Below, one piece after another: positions 20,710-29,811 of a stretch of DNA of 64,000 bases (positions are counted from its first letter, which is position 1; each line of letters opens with the position of its first letter). The translations under genes and the position numbers were made by a program. A model generated the notes under the pieces. It worked only from the letters and a program-made list of their open reading frames with translations, made no database searches and had not been told where the DNA came from. Origin of the DNA: Cellulomonas persica. GTDB lineage: Bacteria; Actinomycetota; Actinomycetes; Actinomycetales; Cellulomonadaceae. The stretch covers positions 111,642 through 175,641 of the forward strand of contig NZ_BJUA01000010.1 of the NCBI RefSeq assembly GCF_007989825.1. Reading direction: 5' to 3'.

Positions 20710-20715
20710 TACCAT
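20710..20715 (+). promoter_or_regulatory. Candidate -10 box TACCAT for locus B
   Basis: TACCAT preceded by CTGACC at 16-nt spacing, about 50 nt before the ATG at 20765. The region is less GC-rich than its surroundings. Confidence 0.35.
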
Positions 20716-20764
20716 TCGCAACAAGGTGACTGCCGTCACTCCGCGTGCAGAGGGAGGAACACCC

Positions 20765-21364
20765 ATGACCACGACGACCACCAGCACCCGCCTGGACGCG
20801 ACCGACCGCGACGAGCGCAAGCGCAAGCGCGCAGCGATCATCAAGTTCTCGCTCGCAGGCGCGGCCGTCCTCGGCATCGGCGCGGCGGCCACCTCCGCCG
20901 GCTGGACCGACGACGCCTGGTTCTCGGCCAGCGCGAGCTCCGTCGACCCGGACGAGGCGATCGACCTGCGTGGCGCGTACGTGCCGAGCGGCGAGCCCGG
21001 TGACGGCGCGTTCTTGACCGCCGACGACGAGCCGGGCACGGGCGGCGACTTCGTCACGATCCCGGCCGACGTCTTCGCGAACCTCACCGCGGGTGACTCG
21101 ATCACCGTGCCGGTCTGGATCAAGAACTTCGGCACGTCCGACCTGGTGATCGCGGAGCCGACCCTCACGACGGGCGGCGCGCTGTTCGCCGAGGGCGGCG
21201 CGACCGCGGTGCTCGGCACCGCGCCCACGGCGCTCGCGGCCGGCAGCGACGCGGTGTCCGTCCCTGTGACGATCGCGCTCCCGGACACCGCCCCCGAGAG
21301 CTTCGGCGGGCAGTCCGGCGACGTCGTCATCGGGTTCCAGGGCTCGATCGCGAACCGCACCTGA
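20765..21364 (+). CDS. SipW-type exported protein 1 of locus B
   Basis: 199 residues. A charged N-terminus (RDERKRKR) precedes one hydrophobic helix (about 23-42) ending in ATSAGWTDDAWF (42-53), the motif of alternate-signal exported proteins processed by SipW-like peptidases. The mature region is beta-rich and acidic, with ADVFANLTAGDSITVPVWIKNFG, which resembles the TasA/camelysin pattern of a strand followed by a statement of non-bonded or tonal domains. There are no cysteines. The ATG has GGGAGGAAC 6-8 nt upstream. It is the first gene of a five-gene set and is paralogous to the product at 22764. A fibre or sheath subunit is plausible but unproven. Confidence 0.8.
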   Translation: MTTTTTSTRLDATDRDERKRKRAAIIKFSLAGAAVLGIGAAATSAGWTDDAWFSASASSVDPDEAIDLRGAYVPSGEPGDGAFLTADDEPGTGGDFVTIPADVFANLTAGDSITVPVWIKNFGTSDLVIAEPTLTTGGALFAEGGATAVLGTAPTALAAGSDAVSVPVTIALPDTAPESFGGQSGDVVIGFQGSIANRT

Positions 21365-21370
21365 CCCCAC

Positions 21371-21405
21371 GGCGCCCGCCGGTGCTCACCGCGCCGGCGG
21401 GCGCC
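21371..21405 (+). terminator. Intercistronic hairpin between exported protein 1 and its signal peptidase
   Basis: Perfect 12-bp stem (21371-21382 with 21394-21405) and 11-nt loop, 6 nt after the stop. It would terminate or attenuate, letting the first exported protein be made in excess over the peptidase. Confidence 0.6.
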
Positions 21406-21458
21406 CCTCACCCCCACCACCGCACGACCCCACCGCCCCGCGCTCTCAGGAGGTCCCC

Positions 21459-22076
21459 ATGCGCGCACTCAAGCTCCTCGGCAACACCGTGCTGTGGCTC
21501 GTCGCCGCGCTCGGACTCGCGAGCGTGCTCGTCTGGGGCGCGACGCAGGCCGGCTGGATCCGGCCGCTCGTCGTGATCTCCGGCTCGATGGAGCCGCAGA
21601 TCATGACCGGCGACCTGATCGTCGACCGGCCGCGGCCGACCGCCGAGCTGCAGGTCGGGGACGTCGCCTCGATCTACTCCGACGTGACCCAGAACCTGGT
21701 GACGCACCGCGTCGTCGGCGTCGAGCACGTGGCCGACGGCCGCTGGGAGATCCGGATGAAGGGCGACGCGAACGACTCCGCGGACGGCGGCGTGTACGTC
21801 GTCGGCGACACGGTCTGGCAGCCGGTCTGGCAGATCAGCGGCGGCGGGTACGCCCTGACGACGATCACTCGGCCGTCGGTCGCGATCCCGCTCGGCATCG
21901 CGCTGATGTCCATGCTCGGCCTGAGCCTGCTCCCGCGCACCACGCCGCGCACCCGCGACGACGAGCCTGCCGGGAGGCAGCACGGCCCGCTGCCCGCCGT
22001 CCCGCATCCCGCCCGCCGGGCCGAGCCCGTCGCGGCAGGCCAGGTTCCGCGGACCTCGACCCGGGAGGTCCGATGA
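21459..22076 (+). CDS. SipW-like signal peptidase I (locus B)
   Basis: 205 residues. N-terminal membrane helix (about 6-27), catalytic Ser43 in VISGSMEPQIMTGD, His83 in NLVTHRVVG in place of lysine, and the conserved acidic box in MKGDANDS. A second membrane helix at about 137-155 is followed by a Pro/Arg-rich tail. The catalytic part is clearly of the Ser/His SipW/ER type. It lies between genes for SipW-type exported proteins, so it is their likely processing enzyme. ATG with AGGAGG 6-7 nt upstream. The stop overlaps the next start (ATGA). Confidence 0.9.
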   Translation: MRALKLLGNTVLWLVAALGLASVLVWGATQAGWIRPLVVISGSMEPQIMTGDLIVDRPRPTAELQVGDVASIYSDVTQNLVTHRVVGVEHVADGRWEIRMKGDANDSADGGVYVVGDTVWQPVWQISGGGYALTTITRPSVAIPLGIALMSMLGLSLLPRTTPRTRDDEPAGRQHGPLPAVPHPARRAEPVAAGQVPRTSTREVR

Positions 22077-22771
22077 CGACGCACCGCACCCCGACCCGGC
22101 CGCTCGGCGATCCCGGAGCGACCGCGGGTCGCACCCTCCCCGGGGCGCGCGCCACCGCGACCGCTCTGCTGCGGCCACGCCGCGCACGGGCCGCCGCGGT
22201 GAGCCTCGCAGCCGCGATCGCCCTCGCGCTCGCGGCCGTGCTCACCGCCGGCGCGACCCCGGCCGCCTTCCAGCGCGACGAGTCGCTCTCGCTGCGGCTC
22301 GACGCCCTCTCGGACGGCACGGGCTCGGCGCACCGCGTCGTCCGCATCCCCACCACGGCGCGCGTCACGGAGGTCGTCGTGACGACGAGCGGCCACGACG
22401 ACCTGGCGTGGAGCATCACGCTCTGCCCGCAGGACGGGGAGTGCCTGCCCGTGTCGTCCGCGCTCGTCGGCCGGGTGCTGCACGAGGGTCGCTACGACCT
22501 GCGCGTGGACGTCGACGACTCGACGGATGCGGCGGGCGCGCCCGCACGGTTCGACGGGCACATCGCGCTCCTGCAGGAGCCGCTGCCCGCGCACGACCTC
22601 GCGCGGGTGGTCGCGCTCGGACTCGGCGCCCTCGCCGCGGCGCTGGTCGGCGCGGTGCTGCTGCGCCCCACCGAGCTGCGCCCCGCCCGTCAGGCCGCCC
22701 CTCGGCCGGCCTCTCACGCAGCACCTCACCCCGTGCCCCACCCCGACACCCGGAGGAGTCCCGATGCCTGA
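22073..22771 (+). CDS. Bitopic or two-helix membrane protein of unknown function (locus B)
   Basis: 232 residues. An Arg-rich N-terminus is followed by a hydrophobic helix (about 42-62), an extracytoplasmic beta-rich domain (about 65-175) with one cysteine pair (LCPQDGECLP), a second helix (about 182-202), and a Pro/His/Arg-rich cytoplasmic tail. I do not recognise the family. The start is fixed by the ATGA overlap with the signal peptidase, and the end overlaps the next exported-protein gene by 8 bases, so it is an integral part of the operon. A role as a membrane anchor or assembly factor for the exported proteins is an inference from position. Confidence 0.7.
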   Translation: MTTHRTPTRPLGDPGATAGRTLPGARATATALLRPRRARAAAVSLAAAIALALAAVLTAGATPAAFQRDESLSLRLDALSDGTGSAHRVVRIPTTARVTEVVVTTSGHDDLAWSITLCPQDGECLPVSSALVGRVLHEGRYDLRVDVDDSTDAAGAPARFDGHIALLQEPLPAHDLARVVALGLGALAAALVGAVLLRPTELRPARQAAPRPASHAAPHPVPHPDTRRSPDA

Positions 22772-23318
22772 CGCCCCGACCTGCGACGAGCCGCGCGCCG
22801 CGCGCCGCCGCCCTCGGTGGCGCACCGCGGTGCCCGCGGCGCTCGGCCTGAGCGTGCTGACCGGGTTCGGCGCCGCGGCCACGAGCGCGGCCTGGACCGA
22901 CGACGCGTACTTCTCGACCGCCGCGTCTGCGGCCGAGATCGACCTGCGTGGCTCGTCGGACGGAGCGACCTGGTCCCCGGCCGACACCGCCGGCACGGCC
23001 GTGACGCTCGCGCCCGTCACCGGCCTCACCCCGGACCGGCCCGTCGAACGCACCGTCCACCTGTGGAACGCCTCGACGGTTCCGCTGACCCTGGCCTGGG
23101 GAACCGCCAACCCGACGACGCTGCTCCAGGGCTGCGTCACCGTCACCTACTCGTCGCTCCCGACCGCCGCCCTGGCGGGGAGCCCGTCCAGCCCGTCCGG
23201 CGCCGCCGTGACGACCGCGACCGTGACCTTCACCGTCCCCGCCGGTGCGGACGCCGCCACCTGCAGCGGCCAGAGCCTCGGCGCGATCGACGTCGTCGTG
23301 CAAGGGAGGACCTCATGA
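22764..23318 (+). CDS. SipW-type exported protein 2 of locus B
   Basis: 184 residues. Arg-rich n-region, one hydrophobic helix (about 21-39), then [12 protein letters not shown] (39-50), the same motif as in exported protein 1, followed by AEIDLRG in both proteins. The mature part is Thr/Ala/Ser-rich and beta-predicted, with one cysteine pair (QGCVTV and ATCSGQ) likely to form a disulfide. The ATG has GGAGGAG 5 nt upstream. It overlaps its neighbours on both sides. It is paralogous to the 20765 product by its leader and by the start of the mature region; the rest has diverged. Confidence 0.8.
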   Translation: MPDAPTCDEPRAARRRPRWRTAVPAALGLSVLTGFGAAATSAAWTDDAYFSTAASAAEIDLRGSSDGATWSPADTAGTAVTLAPVTGLTPDRPVERTVHLWNASTVPLTLAWGTANPTTLLQGCVTVTYSSLPTAALAGSPSSPSGAAVTTATVTFTVPAGADAATCSGQSLGAIDVVVQGRTS

Positions 23319-23875
23319 CCCGGAACCTGACCCGCGCTCGCGCGGCCGTCGCGATGCTCGTCGTCGCGGTGCTCGTCGCGGCGGGCGCGCGCCTCGCCAC
23401 CGACGCGACCGCCCGCACCTCCGCCGCCTGGACCGACGACGTCCACGCCACGACCTCCGTGTCGCTCGGTACCTGGGCCAGTCATGCGCTCGGGTGTGTC
23501 GTGATCGACCGCGCGGGGGCTGAGACGAGCTCGGGCGCGACGTGCGAGATCGCCAGTGTGAGCGTCGACCGCATTCAGTGGGGCGAGGTCGGACACCGTG
23601 CGGCGAACCTCATCGTCGCCCTCGTCCCGCGCGGTGTGAGTCCCGGCGCCGGCGAGCGGCTGCGGGTGACCGTCGATCTGTCCACGCTGGGCGAGCTTCC
23701 GGCGGACTGGAGGTGGTCCACGGCCGGCGCGTCCGGAGAGATCGGCGCCGTGGACTGCTCGGCGCTGCCGGTCCTCACCTTCCAGGCGAGAGACTGGGCC
23801 GGCTGGGGCCCGAGCAGCGTCCCCTTCCAGCTGCACGAGACACGCGAGCCTGGCGACTGCTCGATGCAGGTCTAG
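23315..23875 (+). CDS. SipW-type exported protein 3 of locus B
   Basis: 186 residues. A short basic n-region, a hydrophobic helix (about 10-25) and [21 protein letters not shown] (the motif is TSAAWTDD, 35-42), matching the leaders of the two other exported proteins. The mature part has four cysteines and ordinary globular composition. The ATG overlaps the previous stop (ATGA) and has GGGAGGA upstream. The stop shares a CTAG with the convergent ung gene. It ends the five-gene set. Function unknown; minor subunit or tip protein is a guess. Confidence 0.75.
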   Translation: MTRNLTRARAAVAMLVVAVLVAAGARLATDATARTSAAWTDDVHATTSVSLGTWASHALGCVVIDRAGAETSSGATCEIASVSVDRIQWGEVGHRAANLIVALVPRGVSPGAGERLRVTVDLSTLGELPADWRWSTAGASGEIGAVDCSALPVLTFQARDWAGWGPSSVPFQLHETREPGDCSMQV

Positions 23876-24546
23876 GGGAGGCGCCAGTCGACCGGGGAGC
23901 CGCCCTGGGCGACCAGGAGCTCGTTGACGCGTGAGAACGGACGCGAGCCGAAGAACCCGCGGGACGCGGACAGGGGGCTCGGGTGCACGGACTCGACGGT
24001 CGGCACGGTGCCGAGCGCGGGCTTGAGCGTCTGTGCGTCGCGGCCCCACAGGATCGCGACGAGCGGGCCGCCGCGCTCGACGAGCGCCTGGATCGCCCGG
24101 TCGGTCACGGCCTCCCAGCCCTTGCCGCGGTGCGACGCGGGCGCGCCCGGCCGCACGGTGAGGACCCTGTTGAGCAGCATGACGCCCTGGTCCGCCCACG
24201 GGGTGAGGTCGCCGGTCGTCGGGCGCGGGACGCCCACGTCGGCGACGAGCTCGCGGAAGATGTTGTCGAGCGAGCGCGGCACCGGGCGCACGTCGGGCTG
24301 CACGGAGAACGACAGCCCCATCGGGTGACCGGGTGTGGGGTAGGGGTCCTGCCCGACGACGAGCACGCGGACGTCGGCGAGCGGGCGGGTGAACGCCCGC
24401 AGGATCGCGTCGGGTGCCGGCAGGTACTCGCGCCCGGCGGCGACCTCGGCCCGCAGGAACTGCCCCGCCGCCCGCACGTGGTCGCTCACGGGCGCGAGCG
24501 CCCGCGACCAGTCGTCGGCGACGATCCCGTCCAGCACACCGTCCAC
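23872..24546 (-). CDS. ung: Uracil-DNA glycosylase, family 1
   Basis: 224 residues. Removes uracil from DNA in base-excision repair. The water-activating loop [18 protein letters not shown] (about 62-79), [14 protein letters not shown] segment LLNRVLTV, and the minor-groove loop [18 protein letters not shown] are all family-1 signatures. I set the start at the GTG at 24546, 7 nt downstream of TAGGGT on this strand. The longer frame to 24759 would run through a palindromic repeat and is Arg/Pro/His-rich. Confidence 0.95.
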   Translation of the reverse strand: MDGVLDGIVADDWSRALAPVSDHVRAAGQFLRAEVAAGREYLPAPDAILRAFTRPLADVRVLVVGQDPYPTPGHPMGLSFSVQPDVRPVPRSLDNIFRELVADVGVPRPTTGDLTPWADQGVMLLNRVLTVRPGAPASHRGKGWEAVTDRAIQALVERGGPLVAILWGRDAQTLKPALGTVPTVESVHPSPLSASRGFFGSRPFSRVNELLVAQGGSPVDWRLP

Positions 24547-24553
24547 GCCCGGG

Positions 24554-24559
24554 ACCCTA
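24554..24559 (-). promoter_or_regulatory. Candidate -10 box TAGGGT for leaderless ung
   Basis: On the minus strand TAGGGT stands 7 nt before the GTG start at 24546. Confidence 0.5.
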
Positions 24560-24585
24560 CTGCCCGCCGTGCTGAGCGCGTGGGT

Positions 24586-24626
24586 GTGGGTGGGGTTGTG
24601 CTCGCTGAGCGAGCGGAACCCCACCC
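24586..24626. repeat. REP-like palindromic repeat, copy 3
   Basis: 41 bp, same architecture as the copies at 20396 and 20455, lying in the divergent ung/DUF3263 intergenic region. Confidence 0.75.
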
Positions 24627-24726
24627 GGTGCGCTGGACCGCGGTGTCGCGGGAGGTCGGGGCTTGGCCGGGTGGTGCCGGCGGGTGATGTGGGTGGGCGT
24701 GAATGACATCGGTGTGGTTCCGGGCC

Positions 24727-24732
24727 TATCCT
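24727..24732 (+). promoter_or_regulatory. Candidate -10 box TATCCT for the DUF3263 gene
   Basis: TATCCT lies 7 nt before the ATG at 24740. Confidence 0.5.
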
Positions 24733-24739
24733 GGCGCTC

Positions 24740-25060
24740 ATGGATGCAGCGACCGCCACGACCGCGCACCTCGAGCCCGCGCTCGGGTCGACGCGTGTCG
24801 GCGACGCCGCCGGGCTCAGCGAGCGTGACGCGGCGATCCTCGCGTTCGAGCGTCAGTGGTGGAAGTACGCGGGCGCCAAGGAGCAGGCGATCCGCGAGCT
24901 CTTCGACCTGTCCGCCACGCGGTACTACCAGGTGCTCAACGCCCTGATCGACGACCCGGCGGCGCTCGCGCACGACCCGATGCTGGTCAAGCGCCTGCGG
25001 CGGATGCGCTCCTCGCGGCAGCGGGCGCGCACCGCGCGTCGTCTGGGCGTCGAGGCCTGA
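24740..25060 (+). CDS. DUF3263 domain protein
   Basis: 106 residues. Small actinobacterial DUF3263 protein: [21 protein letters not shown] is followed by [20 protein letters not shown], which has the look of a helix-turn-helix. The C-terminus is Arg-rich. A DNA-binding role is suggested by the helix-turn-helix-like segment and the basic tail, but function is not established. It lies directly upstream of the LytR_C protein, an order commonly kept in actinobacteria. ATG supported by TATCCT 7 nt upstream. Confidence 0.85.
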   Translation: MDAATATTAHLEPALGSTRVGDAAGLSERDAAILAFERQWWKYAGAKEQAIRELFDLSATRYYQVLNALIDDPAALAHDPMLVKRLRRMRSSRQRARTARRLGVEA

Positions 25061-25197
25061 CCCTCGCGCGACTCGTCGGCGCCCCGCTCGTCGTCCCGAC
25101 GCCCGCCCGGGGCGACCGCGCCCTGAACGTCCGTTTCCCGCGCGCACGCTGCGGGCGTGTCCGACACGCCGGTGCCCGCGCACACGGCTGGGGCGGA

Positions 25198-25203
25198 TAG
25201 CCT
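25198..25203 (+). promoter_or_regulatory. Candidate -10 box TAGCCT for the LytR_C gene
   Basis: TAGCCT lies 7 nt before the GTG at 25211, and no ribosome site lies between. Confidence 0.5.
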
Positions 25204-25210
25204 TCCTGCC

Positions 25211-25831
25211 GTGAGTAAGGCCGACTACCCGTACCCGGACGACGAGTTCGACGCTCCCGCCGACCCCACCGCACCCCGCGGCGTGCACCGCGCACCGCGT
25301 TCGGCGTGGAGCCGGTGGATGCCGTTCGTGCTCGTGCTCGTCCTGGCGCCGCTGCTCGCGTACGGGATCGTCACGTTCGTCACGCGCGGCGGGGACCTCC
25401 CGATCGTCGGGGGTTCGGGCGACGACGACGGCACGCCGGCCGCGACCGCGACCTCGACGCCCGGGACGGACGACGAGCAGACCGACGACACCGGCGAGGA
25501 GCCCACCGAGCCGGACGAGGACGAGCCGACGCAGGAGGCCCCCGCCGCCGAGCCGGACCTCGCCACCTCGGTGACGGTCTTCAACGCCGCCGGCATCCAG
25601 GGGCTCGCCGCGACCGCGGGGCAGAAGCTCACCGGTGCCGGGTTCACGGACGTCAGCCCGGAGAACTTCACGGGCACCAAGCCAGCGAGCTCGACCGTGT
25701 ACTACGCGTCGGAGGACGACCGTGCGACGGCCGATCTGGTCGCGTCGACGCTCGGTCTCGGCACCGTGCAGCTCGACGCCGCGCAGGCGGGCGACGGCAT
25801 CGTCGTCGTCCTGGTCTCCGCGCTCTCCTGA
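25211..25831 (+). CDS. LytR C-terminal domain membrane protein
   Basis: 206 residues. A 36-residue cytoplasmic segment precedes one membrane helix (about 37-58). A Thr/Glu/Asp/Pro-rich spacer (about 70-115) links to a C-terminal LytR_C domain (about 118-206), recognisable from VTVFNAAGIQGLAATAGQKLTGAGF and VYYASEDDRATADLVA. LytR_C domains occur in cell-envelope proteins, sometimes without the LytR-CpsA-Psr catalytic domain, as here. Probable envelope role. The GTG at 25211 is chosen over an upstream GTG at 25157 because a TAGCCT box lies 7 nt before it. Confidence 0.85.
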   Translation: MSKADYPYPDDEFDAPADPTAPRGVHRAPRSAWSRWMPFVLVLVLAPLLAYGIVTFVTRGGDLPIVGGSGDDDGTPAATATSTPGTDDEQTDDTGEEPTEPDEDEPTQEAPAAEPDLATSVTVFNAAGIQGLAATAGQKLTGAGFTDVSPENFTGTKPASSTVYYASEDDRATADLVASTLGLGTVQLDAAQAGDGIVVVLVSALS

Positions 25832-25879
25832 CCCGGACGTCTGACCCGGTCGGCCCGGACGTCTGATCCGGACGCCTGA
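25832..25879 (+). repeat. Short tandem array CCGGACGYCTGA
   Basis: Three copies at 25833-25844, 25855-25866 and 25868-25879, immediately after the LytR_C stop. No gene is present there. Confidence 0.6.
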
Positions 25880-25982
25880 CCGGGACGGTCTGTGGGCCTG
25901 ACCTGCGGTCCGATGCGCGCGACTGACTCCTGGGTGTCCACAGGTGCGGGGCGACCCCTGTTCTCCGCGGGTGCGCTCCCAC

Positions 25983-26017
25983 TAGGCTCGGCGCACTTCG
26001 TGCAGGGGCGCGAAGTG
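25983..26017 (+). promoter_or_regulatory. Cold-shock gene promoter (TAGGCT) and 5'-leader hairpin
   Basis: TAGGCT at 25983-25988 is a likely -10. The predicted transcript then folds CACTTCG (25994-26000) with CGAAGTG (26011-26017), a structured leader of the kind used for temperature-dependent translation of csp mRNAs. Confidence 0.45.
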
Positions 26018-26053
26018 ACTCGCCGATCCACACCGGCACGAGGGAGCACGAGC

Positions 26054-26257
26054 ATGGCGCAGGGCACCGTGAAGTGGTTCAACGCGGAGAAGGGCTACGG
26101 GTTCATCACCCCGGACGCGGGAGGTGCCGACCTGTTCGTGCACTTCTCGGCGATCCAGACCGACGGGTACCGCACGCTCGACGAGGGCCAGCACGTCGAG
26201 TTCGAGGTCGGGCAGGGCAGCAAGGGGCCGCAGGCGGACCAGGTCCGTCCGCTCTGA
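26054..26257 (+). CDS. Cold-shock protein (CspA family)
   Basis: 67 residues, normal length. Single OB-fold with both RNA-binding motifs, KGYGFIT (RNP1) and LFVHFSAI (RNP2), and the typical start GTVKWFN. It binds single-stranded RNA/DNA and melts structured mRNA in the cytoplasm. The ATG has a GGGAG-containing site upstream and a leader of about 60 nt that can form a hairpin, so post-transcriptional control is likely. Confidence 0.95.
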   Translation: MAQGTVKWFNAEKGYGFITPDAGGADLFVHFSAIQTDGYRTLDEGQHVEFEVGQGSKGPQADQVRPL

Positions 26258-26291
26258 CGGCCGTCCGCGCTGACGGTCGTTCGCGCTGACG

Positions 26292-27701
26292 TCAGGAGTC
26301 GAGCGCGTCGAGGGCCAGGAGCGCGCAGGCCGAGCTCCAGCTGAGCGGCGCGACGGCGGCGGGCCGGCCGTCGGCGAGCACCTTCTCGGGCACGGACCCG
26401 GTCAGGGTCCGGTGCGAGTCGAGCGCGCTCAGCAGGGCCAGGGCGCGGTCGTCGTCGCCCTGCTCCGCCGCGACCCAGGCGTACAGCGAGGTCTGCGGCG
26501 TCCACGTGACGCCGTCCTGCCGCCACTCGCCGGCGGGTGCGAGCCCGACGGGGCGGCGCATCTCGTCGACCGAGGCGAGCCAGGCGGCGCGCCCGCCGGT
26601 GGCGGGGAGCTGCCAGAACGGCCTCAGGACGAACGCCGCGGCGGCGTCACGGTGCGGGCCGTCGGCGTACCGGGTGAACCCGTTGCCGCCGAACGTCCGG
26701 ATCGTCGCCGTGCGCGTGGCCAGCGCCGTCGCGCGCGCGAGGTCGGCGCGCTCGGTGTCGCCGGCCACGGTGAGCACCTTCGTCGCCTGCTCGAGCCCCG
26801 CGACGAGCGGAGCGACGGTGCCGAGCGTGAGCTGGTCCTCGTCGCGCTCCCAGTAGTCCGGTGACGCGGGGGGCAGCCCGGTCTGCGTGAGCAGCGTGGT
26901 CGTGCCGTCGACCGCACGCTGCACGAGCGGTGCGAGCCGCATCGCGACGGCCGTGCGCGTCGGCCCCGCGGGCAGCTCGTCGAGCACCAGCCCCGCGGCC
27001 CACATCGCCCAGCCCTGGCCGTCGGTCTGCGGCGTGCGGTCGTCGGGTGGTCCCGAGCCGTCGGGCAGGTAGCGCGCCTCGAAGCCGCCGTCGTCGTGCT
27101 GCGTGCGGGCGAGGAAGTCGAGCACCTGCAGCGCGCTGTCCACGTGCCCGGTGCGCGCGAACGCCACCGCGACGAACGCCGCGTCCCGCGGCCACACGTA
27201 GCGCCAGCGGTCCTCCCACCCGGCGACCATCGCACCGCCCGGGAGCAGGAGCGTGTGCAGGTCGAGCAGCGCGCTGCGCGCGAGGTCCTCGTACGGGCCG
27301 CCCACGCCGGGGATGCGGCCGGAGGCGAGCCAGTCGCGCTGCACCTGCGCGAGCCGGGCCGCCTCGCGCGTGCCGTGCACCGCATCGCCGCCGTCGAGGA
27401 TCGCGTCGAAGTTCGTCAGCGCGGGGTCGAGCACGCGGCTGCCGTCGAGGTACGCGGGCCGGGTGCCGGTCGGCACCGCGACGACCGCGCCGTCGGGCGT
27501 GACCGCGACGCCCTCCTGGTACAGCGGCACGACCGCGTAGGCGAGCTCGGGGGCGTCGACCGCGGCAGCCGGCCGGGCGGAGCCCACCTGGACGCCGACG
27601 GGGAGCATCGCGGCCAGGATCGACCCGGTCGCGAGCAGCACGCCGCCGACGACGCGGTGCGTGCGTCGTCGGGTCGTCGTCCGGGCGTCATCACCTGGCA
27701 C
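26292..27701 (-). CDS. Exported GH15-like glycoside hydrolase
   Basis: 469 residues. A basic n-region (RRRTHR), hydrophobic core (about 18-36) and an Ala-rich cleavage region near AAA-V (about 47) form a signal peptide. The (alpha/alpha)6-barrel signatures of GH15 are seen in RWRYVWPRDAAFVAVAFA, TQHDDGGFEARYLPDG and TDGQGWAMWA, with a final WSSACALLALDAL. Glucoamylase, glucodextranase or trehalase activity are possible in this family. I use the GTG at 27701, because TAGGGT lies exactly 7 nt before it; an in-frame GTG at 27710 adds three residues. Confidence 0.8.
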   Translation of the reverse strand: MPGDDARTTTRRRTHRVVGGVLLATGSILAAMLPVGVQVGSARPAAAVDAPELAYAVVPLYQEGVAVTPDGAVVAVPTGTRPAYLDGSRVLDPALTNFDAILDGGDAVHGTREAARLAQVQRDWLASGRIPGVGGPYEDLARSALLDLHTLLLPGGAMVAGWEDRWRYVWPRDAAFVAVAFARTGHVDSALQVLDFLARTQHDDGGFEARYLPDGSGPPDDRTPQTDGQGWAMWAAGLVLDELPAGPTRTAVAMRLAPLVQRAVDGTTTLLTQTGLPPASPDYWERDEDQLTLGTVAPLVAGLEQATKVLTVAGDTERADLARATALATRTATIRTFGGNGFTRYADGPHRDAAAAFVLRPFWQLPATGGRAAWLASVDEMRRPVGLAPAGEWRQDGVTWTPQTSLYAWVAAEQGDDDRALALLSALDSHRTLTGSVPEKVLADGRPAAVAPLSWSSACALLALDALDS

Positions 27702-27708
27702 GCGCGGC

Positions 27709-27714
27709 ACCCTA
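27709..27714 (-). promoter_or_regulatory. Candidate -10 box TAGGGT for the GH15-like gene
   Basis: Minus-strand TAGGGT is 7 nt before the GTG at 27701. Confidence 0.5.
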
Positions 27715-27801
27715 TCGAAGCGGACCCGCGACGCGCGTCGCCCCTCGTCGGGGCGTGCCGCGCGGGTGCGTGTTCGCCGGGCGTGAAGGCGGCCGCTGCT
27801 G

Positions 27802-27828
27802 CTTGCACTCTCGGGGGTCGAGTGCTAA
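27802..27828 (+). promoter_or_regulatory. CIRCE operator 1 (HrcA-binding)
   Basis: A left arm ending TTGCACTC, 9-nt spacer, then GAGTGCTAA. Two mismatches in the left arm to the canonical TTAGCACTC-N9-GAGTGCTAA, and a perfect right arm. Confidence 0.85.
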
Positions 27829-27836
27829 CCATTGAC

Positions 27837-27863
27837 TTAGCACTCTCGGGTTGAGAGTGACAG
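27837..27863 (+). promoter_or_regulatory. CIRCE operator 2, right arm degenerate
   Basis: A perfect TTAGCACTC left arm and 9-nt spacer, then GAGTGACAG, so only the first five bases of the right arm match. A TTGACT (27832-27837) between the two CIRCE boxes may be the -35. Confidence 0.7.
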
Positions 27864-27897
27864 AACCACCCCGGCCGTCAGGTGAGACACCGGGTGA

Positions 27898-29607
<1,710 letters not shown>

Positions 29608-29678
29608 GCCGACGCCGGCCACCGAGCTGAGCACGGTCTGAGGCCCGGGCGCGCGAGCGTCCGGACGCACGACCCAGG

Positions 29679-29710
29679 ACGGGCCGGTCACCTTCGGGTG
29701 GCCGGCCCGT
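29679..29710 (+). terminator. groEL terminator with UUCG tetraloop
   Basis: A 14-bp stem (29679-29692 with 29697-29710, one T-G pair) capped by TTCG and followed by TCGTCGTCC. Strong intrinsic terminator by high-GC standards. Confidence 0.8.
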
Positions 29711-29811
29711 TCGTCGTCCCCGGCCCCTGCCGCCGGACAGGGGTGCGCGCTAGTCTCGAGGTCGGTCGCAGGGTCGCGGCCGTGCTGCGAGCACCGGAGC
29801 AGGGGGCTTCC

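Larger units (their letters stand above)
20287..20764. other. 478-nt intergenic region without a gene
   Basis: No supported coding sequence. It contains two copies of a 41-bp palindromic repeat (20396-20436 and 20455-20495), then purine-rich DNA less GC-rich than its surroundings. A likely promoter for locus B follows: CTGACC at about 20688 and TACCAT at 20710-20715 with a 16-nt spacer. Confidence 0.6.

Noticed and set aside
20288..20764. Upstream extension of exported protein 1 (open frame from 20288)
   Set aside because: It reads through two palindromic repeats and the probable promoter, and the ATG at 20765 has a strong ribosome site and the right leader structure.
15210..23875. Mobile island or prophage around the exported-protein loci
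   Set aside because: A tRNA gene lies at one edge, but I found no integrase, no transposase and no duplicate of the tRNA 3' end, and codon bias matches the surroundings.
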